Shown here one piece after another: positions 51,713 to 59,568 of a DNA stretch of 64,000 nt. Source of the stretch: Sanguibacter hominis ATCC BAA-789 (GTDB lineage: Bacteria; Actinomycetota; Actinomycetes; Actinomycetales; Cellulomonadaceae); the NCBI RefSeq assembly GCF_012396185.1, contig NZ_JAAXOW010000001.1:186001-250000 (forward strand), in the 5' to 3' direction. The notes under the pieces were generated by a model. It saw only the letters and a program-made list of their open reading frames with translations. It did no database searches and had not been told where the DNA came from. Position 1 is the stretch's first letter. Every line of letters begins with the position of its first letter. A program made the position numbers and the translations under genes.

Positions 51713-52774
51713 ATGCTCAGAGCCACCACCCCGACCCCCTCACCCACGCCCGGAGACCTCGACCTCCCGACCCGCGCCGAGGTCGAGACGCACTGGTTTG
51801 ACTGGTTCGTCGGGACGCCCCTGCGTATCGCGCTCATCCTCGTCGTCGGCATGATCGTCCTCGCCGTCGTCCGGCGCGTCCTGCGCAGCGTGACCAACCG
51901 TCTCGCGCGCGAGCCCCGCAACGACTTCGGCAACGTCCTGCGCCGCGTCACCCCGCTCTCCGCCGAGCGCCGGGCGAACCGTGCCCAGACGCTCGGGTCC
52001 GTGCTCCGCTCGACCTCCTCGATCGTCGTGGGATCGATCATCGTCCTGCTCGTCCTCGACGAGCTGAGCATCAACCTCGCCCCGCTCCTCGCCTCCGCGG
52101 GCGTCGCGGGCGTCGCCCTCGGCTTCGGCGCGCAGAGCCTCGTCAAGGACTTCCTGTCCGGGACCTTCCTGCTGTTCGAGGACCAGTACGGCGTCGGCGA
52201 CGTCGTCGACTTCGGCACCGTCATCGGCACCGTCGAGGCCGTCGCCCTGCGCGTCACCAAGGTGCGCGACGCCGACGGCACGCTCTGGTACATCCGCAAC
52301 GGAGAGGTGCTCCGGGTCGGCAACCACTCGCAGGGCTGGAGCCGCGCCATGGCGGAGGTCCGCGTCGCATACGGCGCCGACGTCGCCCTCGTGCGCAACC
52401 TCCTGCGCCAGGCGGCCGACGAGGTGCGCTCGGACGACGCGCTCAACCCCCACATCCTCGCCGAGCCCGAGGTCTCGGGGATCGAGGACCTGTCCGGGGA
52501 GTCGCTCCTGTTCCGCGTCACGGTCCGCGTCGCAGCCGGCCAGCAGATCGAGGTCTCCCGTGCGCTGCGCCTCGCGTGCCTCACCGCGCTCACCGACGCG
52601 GGTGTCGAGCTCGTCGGAGCCGCGCGCATGACTGTCGTCGCGCCGCAGAGCGCAGAGTCCGCGCCGCCGAACGCCGCACTCGCGCCACCGGCCACCGCCG
52701 CTGCGCCGCACGGCGCGGCGAGCGCGCCGACGGCGGCGCGCGAGACCGAAACGACGGAGGCCCGCGAGGACTGA
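51713..52774 (+). CDS. mscS: Small-conductance mechanosensitive channel (MscS family)
   Basis: This 353-residue membrane channel opens under membrane tension to release solutes during osmotic downshock. There are two N-terminal membrane helices (LRIALILVVGMIVLAVV and IVVGSIIVLLVLDEL), then the pore-lining helix LLASAGVAGVALGFGAQSLVKDFLSG with the typical Gly/Ala packing, and the beta domain (GVGDVVDFGTVIGTVEAVALRVTKVRDADGTLWYIRNGEV). The C-terminus ends in a disordered Ala/Pro-rich tail of about 40 residues. Predicted leaderless. Ends at a 17-bp terminator shared with the convergent EIIA gene. Confidence 0.93.
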   Translation: MLRATTPTPSPTPGDLDLPTRAEVETHWFDWFVGTPLRIALILVVGMIVLAVVRRVLRSVTNRLAREPRNDFGNVLRRVTPLSAERRANRAQTLGSVLRSTSSIVVGSIIVLLVLDELSINLAPLLASAGVAGVALGFGAQSLVKDFLSGTFLLFEDQYGVGDVVDFGTVIGTVEAVALRVTKVRDADGTLWYIRNGEVLRVGNHSQGWSRAMAEVRVAYGADVALVRNLLRQAADEVRSDDALNPHILAEPEVSGIEDLSGESLLFRVTVRVAAGQQIEVSRALRLACLTALTDAGVELVGAARMTVVAPQSAESAPPNAALAPPATAAAPHGAASAPTAARETETTEARED

Positions 52775-52785
52775 CGCCGCACAGC

Positions 52786-52822
52786 ACGACGCCCTGGCAC
52801 CCGTCGGGTGCCAGGGCGTCGT
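52786..52822. terminator. Bidirectional intrinsic terminator between mscS and EIIA gene
   Basis: A perfect 17-bp stem (52786-52802 with 52806-52822) with a three-base loop. Confidence 0.88.
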
Positions 52823-52835
52823 CAGTTCTGCTGGT

Positions 52836-53303
52836 TCAGATCCAGCGCAGCAGCGGGTCGCCGGCCGCGACCCTCGCGCCGACCTCCGCGCGCAGCTCGA
52901 GCGCCTCCGCATCCCCCTGGAGAGCGACGACCGGGCAGACCGCGGCGTACCCGGCCTCCGTCACGGCGTCGGGCGACCAGGTCACGATGACGTCGCCAGC
53001 GCGCACGGCAGCGCCTGCCTCGACCTGCTTCTCGAACCCGGCGCCGCGCATGCCCACCGTGTCGACGCCGAGGTGCACGAGCAGCGTGCGGCCGTCGGCA
53101 AGCTCGAGCGCGAACGCGTGCGGGAACGACGTCGCGACGACGCCGTCCGCGGGGGCCACGACCGCCTGGTCCTGCCCCGGGTCAGGGATGATCGCGACGC
53201 CCGGTCCGACCATCGCGGCCGCGAAGACCTCGTCGGGCACGTCAGCGAGCGACGCGACGGTTCCCGCGAGAGGAGCCGCGACCTCGAGCGGTTCGCGCGC
53301 CAT
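52836..53303 (-). CDS. PTS EIIA component, glucose family
   Basis: This 155-residue cytosolic phosphocarrier is of the Crr/IIA-Glc type. The phosphorylated His77 is in LLVHLGVDTVGM, and the supporting His62 is in SFPHAFAL. The Gly-Val-rich barrel segment VAAPLAGTV and VGPGVAIIPD are conserved. It receives phosphate from HPr and passes it to EIIB. It starts two bases after the EIIB stop. No EIIC membrane gene is adjacent, so it must serve one or more sugar permeases encoded elsewhere. Confidence 0.94.
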   Translation of the reverse strand: MAREPLEVAAPLAGTVASLADVPDEVFAAAMVGPGVAIIPDPGQDQAVVAPADGVVATSFPHAFALELADGRTLLVHLGVDTVGMRGAGFEKQVEAGAAVRAGDVIVTWSPDAVTEAGYAAVCPVVALQGDAEALELRAEVGARVAAGDPLLRWI

Positions 53304-53305
53304 GC

Positions 53306-53536
53306 TCAGCGCAGTCCCTCGAGCTCGGCGGCGAGGTTGTCCGCCTCCGGCCCGACGATGACCTGGACGATCCGGCCGGATCGCACGACACCGAAGGCGC
53401 CCGTCTCCCGCAGCCCGGCCTCGTCGACCTGCGCGGGGTCCGTGACCTCGACGCGCAGCCGCGTGATGCACGGCTCGAGGTCGACCACGTTCTCGCCGCC
53501 GCCGAGGGCAGCCAGGATCTGCTCCGCCTTGCTCAT
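53306..53536 (-). CDS. PTS EIIB component, glucose family
   Basis: This 76-residue free-standing EIIB domain has the phosphorylated Cys23 in DLEPCITRLRVEV, with flanking AEQILAALGGGENV and GAFGVVRSGRIVQVIVGPEAD as in the glucose/N-acetylglucosamine family. ATG 53536 has GGGAG at seven-base spacing. It is co-transcribed with the EIIA gene and divergent from ptsI. In many systems EIIB is fused to EIIC; here it is a separate polypeptide. Confidence 0.94.
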   Translation of the reverse strand: MSKAEQILAALGGGENVVDLEPCITRLRVEVTDPAQVDEAGLRETGAFGVVRSGRIVQVIVGPEADNLAAELEGLR

Positions 53537-53779
53537 GTCTGCACTCCCGTGTTCGTCCGTAGCCGCCGAGTCCGGTGCGGACCTCGCGGCCTGATGCTTC
53601 GGGCCGGCCTGCGGGCCGGCGCACACACACCTAGCCTACGTCGCGTTCCGCAGCCGGGCTGCCGTCAGCGCCCCGGACATCAGCACGCTGCTGCTCGTTT
53701 GGCGCAGCGCCGCCGAGGGGAGACACTGAGGACGGTCACACCCCCTCGACGACCCGCCAACGAAGGCAACGGAGGCACC

Positions 53780-55474
53780 GTGAACCCGGCACCTGAGCAG
53801 CGGACGATCACCGGCATCGGCGTGAGCCGCGGGATCGTCTCTGGTCCCGTCGTCCACCTCCCCGAGCCGATCGCCCAGCCACCGGCAGGCCTGCGCCTGA
53901 GCCCGAGCGACGACGCGGTCGCCGCAGCGGCGCGCATCCCCGAGGCCGTCGCGGTCGTCGTCGCGCAGCTCGAGGCCGCAGCAAGCCATGCGACGGGCGA
54001 CGCCGCGGACGTGCTCGTCGCGACCGCAGCGATCGCAGCAGACCCGACCCTGAGCGCTGACGCGCACCGCCGCGTGGTCGAGGAGCACCTCGTCCCTGAG
54101 CTGGCCGTGTGGGAGGCCGCGGACGCCGTCGCGGCGCAGCTCGAGGCCCTCGGCGGGTACCTCGCCGAGCGTGCCAGCGACGTGCACGACGTGCGCGACC
54201 GCGTCGTCGCGCAGCTGACCGGCCGCCAGGCCCCGGGCGTCCCCGACCGCCTCGAGCCGTTCGTGCTCGTCGCCGCCGACCTCGCACCGTCGACGACAGC
54301 GACGCTCGACCCCGAGCGGATCCTCGCGATCGTCACTGACGGTGCCGGCCCGACGTCGCACACCGCGATCGTCGCCAACGCCCGCGGGATCCCCGCGATC
54401 GTGGGCGCGGCCGGGGCGAGCGCCGTCCTCGAGGAGGGCGCGACGGTCCTCGTCAACGGCGCCTCGGGCGTCGTCGTGCTGCACCCCACGCAGGAGCAGA
54501 TCGAGGCCGCGGGCAAGCTGGCCGCGATCGACCGCACCTTCGACGGCACTGGCCGGACGAGCGACGGGCACCGCGTCCAGCTCCTCGCCAACATTGGCAA
54601 CCCTGAGGACGCCGAGGCCGCCGCCCGCGTCGGCGCCGAGGGCGTCGGGCTGTTCCGCTCGGAGTTCTGCTTCCTCGGGCGCGAGACGCCGCCGAGCGTC
54701 GAGGAGCAGGTGGAGCAGTACCGTCGCGTGCTGTCCCGCTTCCCTGGGCGCAAGGTCGTCCTGCGCACGCTCGACTCGGGAGCCGACAAGCCGCTGCTCT
54801 TCCTCACGTCGCCCGACGAGGAGAACCCCGCGCTCGGCGTGCGCGGCCTGCGTGCCGCCGCGACGTGGCCCGGCCTGCTCGACGACCAGCTCGAGGCGAT
54901 CGCCCAGGCGGCCGCCGCCGAGGAGGCTGAGGTGTGGGTCATGGCCCCGATGGTGTCGACGGTCGACGAGACCGAGGACTTCGTCGCGGCGTGCACCCGG
55001 CACGGCCTGCCGACGGCGGGCGTCATGATCGAGGTGCCGAGCGCGGCGCTGCTCGCCGGGCCCATCCTCGCCCGCGCGTCCTTCGCGTCGATCGGCACGA
55101 ACGACCTCACGCAGTACACGATGGCCGCCGACCGTCTCCTCGGCTCCCTCGCGGCGCTCTCGAACCCGTGGCAGCCGGCGGTGCTCCAGCTGATCGCCGC
55201 GACGTGCCGGGCCGGTGCGCAGCAGGACCGCCCGGTCGGCGTGTGCGGCGAGGCCGCGTCCCACGCGTCGCTCGCCGCCGTGCTCGTCGGGCTCGGTGTG
55301 TCCTCCCTGTCGATGACGCCGCGCGCGATACCGGACATCGCGACGGCGCTCGGGGCGGTCACTCTCGAGGAGTGCCGCGAGGTCGCCCGGCTCGCCCTCG
55401 ACGCCGAGACCGCCGAGGCCGCCCGGACCGCGGTGCGTGCGCGCCTCCCCCAGCTCGCCGAGCTCGGGCTCTAG
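53780..55474 (+). CDS. ptsI: Phosphoenolpyruvate-protein phosphotransferase (PTS enzyme I)
   Basis: This 564-residue cytosolic enzyme transfers phosphate from PEP to HPr. The phospho-His194 is in GPTSHTAIVANARGIPAIVG, the PEP-binding signature is in FRSEFCFLGRE and LDSGADKPL, and active-site Cys489 is in GVCGEAASH. The C-terminal barrel has IGTNDLTQYTMAADR. Length matches E. coli EI (575). GTG 53780 has GGAGG four bases upstream. It is divergent from the EIIB/EIIA pair. No ptsH is visible nearby. Confidence 0.95.
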   Translation: MNPAPEQRTITGIGVSRGIVSGPVVHLPEPIAQPPAGLRLSPSDDAVAAAARIPEAVAVVVAQLEAAASHATGDAADVLVATAAIAADPTLSADAHRRVVEEHLVPELAVWEAADAVAAQLEALGGYLAERASDVHDVRDRVVAQLTGRQAPGVPDRLEPFVLVAADLAPSTTATLDPERILAIVTDGAGPTSHTAIVANARGIPAIVGAAGASAVLEEGATVLVNGASGVVVLHPTQEQIEAAGKLAAIDRTFDGTGRTSDGHRVQLLANIGNPEDAEAAARVGAEGVGLFRSEFCFLGRETPPSVEEQVEQYRRVLSRFPGRKVVLRTLDSGADKPLLFLTSPDEENPALGVRGLRAAATWPGLLDDQLEAIAQAAAAEEAEVWVMAPMVSTVDETEDFVAACTRHGLPTAGVMIEVPSAALLAGPILARASFASIGTNDLTQYTMAADRLLGSLAALSNPWQPAVLQLIAATCRAGAQQDRPVGVCGEAASHASLAAVLVGLGVSSLSMTPRAIPDIATALGAVTLEECREVARLALDAETAEAARTAVRARLPQLAELGL

Positions 55475-55533
55475 CCCGCCCACGCCGCGACCTGGGTCCC
55501 GGGCGTGGGACGCAGGCGTGGGAGGATCGTCCG

Positions 55534-55917
55534 GTGACTGACGACTCCTTCTACGCAGCGGTGGGAGGTCACGAGACCTTCCAGCGGATCGTCGACGCCT
55601 TCTACGAGGGCGTCGCGGCTGACGACGTCCTGCGCCCGATGTACCCCGAGGAAGACCTCGGGCCAGCCAACGAGCGCATGGTCATGTTCCTCGAGCAGTA
55701 CTGGGGCGGCCCGACGACGTACTCCGAGCGTCGCGGGCACCCGCGCCTGCGCGCGCGGCACATGCCGTACAAGGTCAACCCGCTCGCGCGCGACCGCTGG
55801 ATCACGCACATGACCGCCGCGGTGCGCAGCGCCGGGCTCTCCCCGTTGCACGAGTCCGAGATGCTCGACTACGTCGAGCGTGCCGCCCACTCGATGCTCA
55901 ACACGTTCGACGACTGA
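55534..55917 (+). CDS. Group II truncated hemoglobin (trHbO type)
   Basis: This 127-residue heme protein has the 2-over-2 globin pattern: YAAVGGHETFQRIVDAFYEGV, proximal His76 in LRARHMPYKV, Trp89 at G8 in RDRWITHM and Tyr24 at the B10-like position, all typical of trHbO. These bind O2 or NO and are linked to redox or nitrosative stress. GTG 55534 follows GAGGAT and six bases, a weak version of the leaderless signal. The thioesterase gene begins seven bases after its stop, so the two are co-transcribed. Confidence 0.93.
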   Translation: MTDDSFYAAVGGHETFQRIVDAFYEGVAADDVLRPMYPEEDLGPANERMVMFLEQYWGGPTTYSERRGHPRLRARHMPYKVNPLARDRWITHMTAAVRSAGLSPLHESEMLDYVERAAHSMLNTFDD

Positions 55918-55924
55918 GGCTCAG

Positions 55925-56812
55925 ATGACCGACACGACCCAGACTCCCCCCGTGGCTGCGGAGCCCTTCCGCAACCTCCAGGCCGTCCTCGAGCTCGACC
56001 GCACGGGCGACGACACGTTCGTCGGCACGAGCCTGCCGCAGCTCAACGGTCGCGTGTACGGCGGCCAGGTGCTCGCGCAGTCGCTCCTCGCTGCTGGCGC
56101 GACGACGGCCGACGAGCGCCACCCCCACTCGCTGCACGGCTACTTCCTGCGGCCCGGCGCCCTCGACGAGCCCATCACGTTCGAGGTCGAGCGGATGCGC
56201 GACGGCCGCTCGTTCAGCGTGCGACAGGTGCACGCGCTGCAGAGCGGCAAGCCGATCCTCACGATGACGGCGTCGTTCCAGGAGGTCCAGCCGGGCATCG
56301 ACGAGGCGCAGCGGATGCCCGACGCGCCCGCGCCCGAGTCGGTCGAGTCTGCGGTCGACAAGCTCGGCTCGCTCGACCACCCGGTCGCGAAGTTCTGGAC
56401 GAGCCAGGCTGCGTTCGACATCCGGCACGTCAACGGGTCGCTCTACCTGTCGACCGACCGGTCGGGCGACGACCGGCAGATGGTGTGGCTGCGCGCGCGG
56501 GGTCCCGTCGAGGGCGGGCAGCTCATGCACCGCGCCATGACGGTGTACGCGTGCGACCAGCTCATGCTCGAGCCGGTGCTGCGGCGTGCAGACCTCGGAT
56601 GGGCCACGCGTGGGCTCTCGATCGCGAGCCTCGACCACGCGATGTGGTGGCACCGTGACGTGCGTGCGGACGAGTGGCTGCTCTACGTGCAGAGCTCGCC
56701 GAGCGCGTCGGGTGGCCGCGGGCTCGGCGCCGCGCGCATCTTCGCGCAGGACGGCACGCTCGTGGCGTCGATCGCCCAGGAGGGCATGATCCGCGTGCCG
56801 GACGTCAGCTGA
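55925..56812 (+). CDS. tesB: Acyl-CoA thioesterase II
   Basis: This 295-residue double-hotdog thioesterase hydrolyses medium/long-chain acyl-CoA. The N-terminal hotdog has GRVYGGQVLAQSLLAAG and HSLHGYFLRPG; the C-terminal one has ASLDHAMWWHR carrying the catalytic Asp. These match TesB/ACOT8. ATG 55925 is seven bases after the globin stop, consistent with an operon. A role in acyl-CoA turnover is inferred. A small open frame and a TetR regulator follow on the other strand. Confidence 0.93.
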   Translation: MTDTTQTPPVAAEPFRNLQAVLELDRTGDDTFVGTSLPQLNGRVYGGQVLAQSLLAAGATTADERHPHSLHGYFLRPGALDEPITFEVERMRDGRSFSVRQVHALQSGKPILTMTASFQEVQPGIDEAQRMPDAPAPESVESAVDKLGSLDHPVAKFWTSQAAFDIRHVNGSLYLSTDRSGDDRQMVWLRARGPVEGGQLMHRAMTVYACDQLMLEPVLRRADLGWATRGLSIASLDHAMWWHRDVRADEWLLYVQSSPSASGGRGLGAARIFAQDGTLVASIAQEGMIRVPDVS

Positions 56813-56870
56813 CGTCACGCACGCTTCTTGTCACGGACGGCAGCGTCGCCCTCCGGCTGGTGGGGGCAGG

Positions 56871-56942
56871 TCAGTCCCAGAACGGCGGGAGGTCGTCCTC
56901 GTCCAGGAGACTCGTGGGAACGTCTTCGGTCGTGATGCTCAT
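56871..56942 (-). CDS. Possible 23-residue acidic microprotein
   Basis: A small open frame with ATG 56942, preceded by AGAGGT, encodes 23 residues, starting MSITTEDVPTSLL and ending DLPPFWD. Twenty of 23 codons end in G or C, as in neighbouring genes, and it fits exactly between tesB and the TetR gene. It has six Asp or Glu and no basic residue. No family is recognised. It could equally be chance. Confidence 0.3.
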   Translation of the reverse strand: MSITTEDVPTSLLDEDDLPPFWD

Positions 56943-57023
56943 ACCTCTACCCTCGGCAGGGGCGCGCCACGCCGTAGAGGACGTTCGGCCCAGACACGGG
57001 CCGTCTGAGACGGCACAGTCCGG

Positions 57024-57626
57024 TCAGCGGGACGAGGCGGCCGCTCCCGCCGCGACGAGCTCGTCGACGGCGGTGCGCAGGCCGTCGGCAGCCCTGCGTG
57101 CGTCGTCCAGGTAGCCGGCGACCATGGCGCCGTCGCGCAGCATCATGAAGGTGTGCGCGGCGGCGCGTGCGTCCGGGTGGCCCGCGCGCTCGAGGGCGCG
57201 GCGGGCGACACCCTCGAACCAGGTGCGGTGCTCGACGACGAGCGCGTGCACGGGGTGCTGCGGGTCGGGGTACTCCGCCGCCGCGTTGATGAAGGGGCAG
57301 CCGCGGAAGCCGGTGCGGCAGATCTCGCCGCCCATGGCCTCGACCATCGCGCGCAAGAGCGCGGCCGCCTCCTCGGGGTCTTGCGGGTCGGCGCCGAGCC
57401 GGGCGCGCAGGGCGTCGTCCTGGGCGTGGAGGTACGCGAGGACCAGGTCTTCCTTGCCGGGGAAGTGCCGGTAGAACGTGGCCCGCGTCACCTGAGCCTG
57501 GGCGACGATCCGGTCGACGCCGACGGCGTGGATGCCCTCGGAGTAGAAGATCTGGGACGCGGTGCGCAGCAGCCGCTCGCGGGCGGCCGAGGTGCGGCCT
57601 GTTCCGGGGTCGGGGGCGCTGGTCAT
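57024..57626 (-). CDS. TetR-family regulator, probable repressor of ohr
   Basis: This 200-residue regulator has an N-terminal helix-turn-helix (REDLLRTA-type start RERLLRTASQIFYSEGIHAVGVDRIVAQAQVTRATFYRHFPGKEDLVLAYL, residues about 15-65) and an alpha-helical ligand domain. A C-x6-C pair lies in EICRTGFRGCPF, placed where redox or ligand sensing could occur. It is divergent from the peroxide-reductase gene, and two operator-like palindromes lie between. ATG 57626 follows TAGGGT and six bases, and TTGGCG lies 17 bases further upstream, a good leaderless promoter. Autoregulation is likely. Confidence 0.92.
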   Translation of the reverse strand: MTSAPDPGTGRTSAARERLLRTASQIFYSEGIHAVGVDRIVAQAQVTRATFYRHFPGKEDLVLAYLHAQDDALRARLGADPQDPEEAAALLRAMVEAMGGEICRTGFRGCPFINAAAEYPDPQHPVHALVVEHRTWFEGVARRALERAGHPDARAAAHTFMMLRDGAMVAGYLDDARRAADGLRTAVDELVAAGAAASSR

Positions 57627-57632
57627 GGGTCC

Positions 57633-57661
57633 ACCCTAGGCGGGCACCGCCGCGGCGCCAA
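57633..57661 (-). promoter_or_regulatory. Leaderless promoter of the TetR gene
   Basis: Minus strand: TTGGCG (57661-57656), 17-base spacer, TAGGGT (57638-57633), six bases, then ATG 57626. Confidence 0.6.
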
Positions 57662-57672
57662 GCAAAAAGAGG

Positions 57673-57688
57673 AAGAACGTTCGGTCTT
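57673..57688. promoter_or_regulatory. TetR-type operator-like palindrome 1
   Basis: AAGAACGTTCGGTCTT, an imperfect palindrome (AAGAnCGnnCGnTCTT). It lies just upstream of the TetR minus-35 and overlaps a TTGCAA minus-35-like hexamer for ohr (57687-57692). Confidence 0.6.
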
Positions 57689-57723
57689 GCAACTTCCTCA
57701 CGAAGATGTCAGGCTCAGCAAGG

Positions 57724-57739
57724 CAGAACGATCATTCTT
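57724..57739. promoter_or_regulatory. TetR-type operator-like palindrome 2
   Basis: CAGAACGATCATTCTT shares the AGAACGA half-site with the first palindrome; centres are 51 bases apart. It would overlap the predicted ohr transcription start. Confidence 0.55.
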
Positions 57740-57774
57740 CCTCCATCCGACCAGCACTACCCGAGAGGCCCACC

Positions 57775-58197
57775 ATGAACGTCGTCTACACCGCCGTCGC
57801 GACCGCTACCGGCGACGGCCGCAACGGCCGCACCGCCACCTCCGACAACCTCGTCGCCCACGACCTCGCCGTCCCCGTCGAGATGGGCGGCCCCGGCGGC
57901 GCCACCAATCCCGAGCAGCTCTTCGCCGCCGGCTACGCCGCGTGCTTCCACTCCGCGCTCAAGATGGTCGCCCGCACCCGCAAGATCGCGATCGAGGACT
58001 CTGCGGTCACCGCCGAGGTCGGCATCGGTCAGCTCGACTCCGGCGGCTTCGGCCTCACCGTCGCCCTGCACGCCGAGATCGGCGGGGTCGACCAGTCGAC
58101 CGCCGACGAGCTCGTCGCCGCCGCCCACGAGGTGTGCCCCTACTCGAACGCGACCCGAGGCAACGTCGACGTCACGGTCGACGCGACGGTCGCCTGA
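57775..58197 (+). CDS. ohr: Organic hydroperoxide resistance protein (Ohr/OsmC family)
   Basis: This 140-residue thiol peroxidase reduces organic hydroperoxides. The reactive Cys57 is in AAGYAACFHSAL and the resolving Cys121 is in EVCPYSNATRGNVDV; NPEQLFAAGY supplies the active-site Glu. The N-terminus VYTAVATATGDGRNGR is typical of Ohr rather than OsmC. GAGAGG precedes the ATG. It is divergent from a TetR gene rather than the usual MarR-type OhrR. Its last 58 bases overlap, on the opposite strand, the end of the DUF4031-HD gene. Confidence 0.95.
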   Translation: MNVVYTAVATATGDGRNGRTATSDNLVAHDLAVPVEMGGPGGATNPEQLFAAGYAACFHSALKMVARTRKIAIEDSAVTAEVGIGQLDSGGFGLTVALHAEIGGVDQSTADELVAAAHEVCPYSNATRGNVDVTVDATVA

Positions 58198-59066
58198 CCC
58201 TCGAGCACCGCCAGCTCGCGCTCCAGGTTCGCCCGGGCCGCCTGTTCCCACCGCCTCGACCCCTCGGCGGTGGCGAACAGGCGCCCGAGGCCCAGGAGCG
58301 AACGCAGCACCGCAGCCCGCCCCTCGCGGAACGCGCCGTCCGGGACGTGCGCGTACTCGGCTCGCACCTGCCGCACGTAGCGGGCATACCCGCTTTCGTC
58401 GGACCCGAGGATCGAGAGGTCCGCGTCGCACACGAGCGCCCCGAGCGCGTCGCCGGCCACGACACGGTGGTGCGTCGTCAGCACGACGAGACGCGAGACC
58501 TCCGCGACCTCCTCCGGAGGGACGAGCCCCGCGAGGAGCTCGCGCGCGAGCGCAGCCGAGCGCTCCTCGTCCTGCCCCGCGACGCCGTCGTGCACCGCGT
58601 CGTGGAACCACAGGGCGAGCGCGACCGGGCGCGGCACGTCCGGATCGACGACCGCGGCCGCACGCAGCACCTGCGCGAGGTGACCCGGACCGTGGTACGA
58701 GCGGTGCGGCTCGTGCCAGCGGTCGAGCAGCACCTCCCCCACCTCGGGCGCACCGGGCAGGAGCACGTCCCAGCGAGCCGCGAGCGCCACGCGGCGCCCC
58801 TCTCGCCGCTCACGCCCCGGGACGCGCAGTCCCGACGCCGCGAGCCGGCGCGACAGGTCGCGACCCGACACGGGGACCGCACCCCGGGCCACGAGCTCCT
58901 CGTACCGCTCCGCAGCGACGTCGTAGTGGTCGAGGTCGAACGCACGCTGCGGCACCCCCGCAGCCTCCGCGAACGCGTGCAGCTCCGACAGCGAGCTGTC
59001 CGAGACGAGGTGGGCCCAGAGCGTGCCGTGCGCCGGCCACGCAGGCGCGTCGATCAGGACCGTCAC
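58140..59066 (-). CDS. DUF4031 / HD-domain fusion phosphohydrolase-like protein
   Basis: This 308-residue protein combines two modules. Residues about 1-85 match the DUF4031 type (MTVLIDAPAWPAHGTLWAHLVSD and FDLDHYDVAAERYEELVARG). Residues about 105-300 form a predicted HD-type metal phosphohydrolase, with RSYHGPGHL, LWFHDAVHDG and a later CDADLSILG. No enzymatic substrate is known. GTG 59066 has no ribosome site and lies four bases after the thioesterase stop, suggesting coupled translation. The stop lies inside the antisense of ohr, so the genes overlap by 58 bases at their 3' ends. Confidence 0.82.
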   Translation of the reverse strand: MTVLIDAPAWPAHGTLWAHLVSDSSLSELHAFAEAAGVPQRAFDLDHYDVAAERYEELVARGAVPVSGRDLSRRLAASGLRVPGRERREGRRVALAARWDVLLPGAPEVGEVLLDRWHEPHRSYHGPGHLAQVLRAAAVVDPDVPRPVALALWFHDAVHDGVAGQDEERSAALARELLAGLVPPEEVAEVSRLVVLTTHHRVVAGDALGALVCDADLSILGSDESGYARYVRQVRAEYAHVPDGAFREGRAAVLRSLLGLGRLFATAEGSRRWEQAARANLERELAVLEGQATVASTVTSTLPRVAFE

Positions 59067-59070
59067 ACGG

Positions 59071-59556
59071 TCACCGGCGGCCGCGCCGGAACGTCACCGG
59101 CTCCTCGATGAACGGCTCCCACGCTGCCCGCTCGACGTCTCCGATACGCCGCGGCGAACCCGTCCGCGGATCGACGAGGACCATCGTCGTCACCGCCTTC
59201 GCGTAGACCGTCCCCGCCTCGTCGGTGACCTCGTAGCAGATCTCGAGGCTCGCTCCCCCGAGGCGCCCCAGCCACAGCGCGACGACGACAGGCGCGCGCC
59301 GGTACGCGAGCGGCGCGACGTACTCGATCTCCTGGTGCGCGACGAGCGTGAACGTCTCCGCGCCGGGCGACGCGTCGAGCACCGCGGTCGGCCGCGCGAC
59401 GGGCGCGTCAGCCGGATCGCCCTCGACGGCCGGGTGCCGCCAGAACGCCTCGATCCGGGCCTCCTCGAGGAGCCGGAGCATCTCGACGTTGTTGACGTGG
59501 GCGTAGGCGTCCATGTCCGACCAGCGCAGCTGGACGGGGATGTGCAGACGGGTCAT
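59071..59556 (-). CDS. Hotdog-fold acyl-CoA thioesterase (4HBT/YbgC type)
   Basis: This 161-residue protein has the single-hotdog thioesterase pattern: RWSDMDAYAHVNNVEMLRLLEEARIEAF with the active-site Asp and VNN signature, followed by HQEIEYVAPLAYRRAPVVVALWLGRLGGASLEICYEV. It probably hydrolyses an acyl-CoA in the cytosol. TAGCGT followed by six bases precedes ATG 59556, and GAAGG is also present. It is upstream of and coupled to the DUF4031-HD gene. Confidence 0.9.
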   Translation of the reverse strand: MTRLHIPVQLRWSDMDAYAHVNNVEMLRLLEEARIEAFWRHPAVEGDPADAPVARPTAVLDASPGAETFTLVAHQEIEYVAPLAYRRAPVVVALWLGRLGGASLEICYEVTDEAGTVYAKAVTTMVLVDPRTGSPRRIGDVERAAWEPFIEEPVTFRRGRR

Positions 59557-59562
59557 GCCTTC

Positions 59563-59568
59563 ACGCTA
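59563..59568 (-). promoter_or_regulatory. Candidate leaderless minus-10 for the hotdog thioesterase gene
   Basis: TAGCGT, six bases, then ATG 59556. The hexamer overlaps the 3' end of the GTPase gene, so it would be an internal promoter. Confidence 0.4.
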
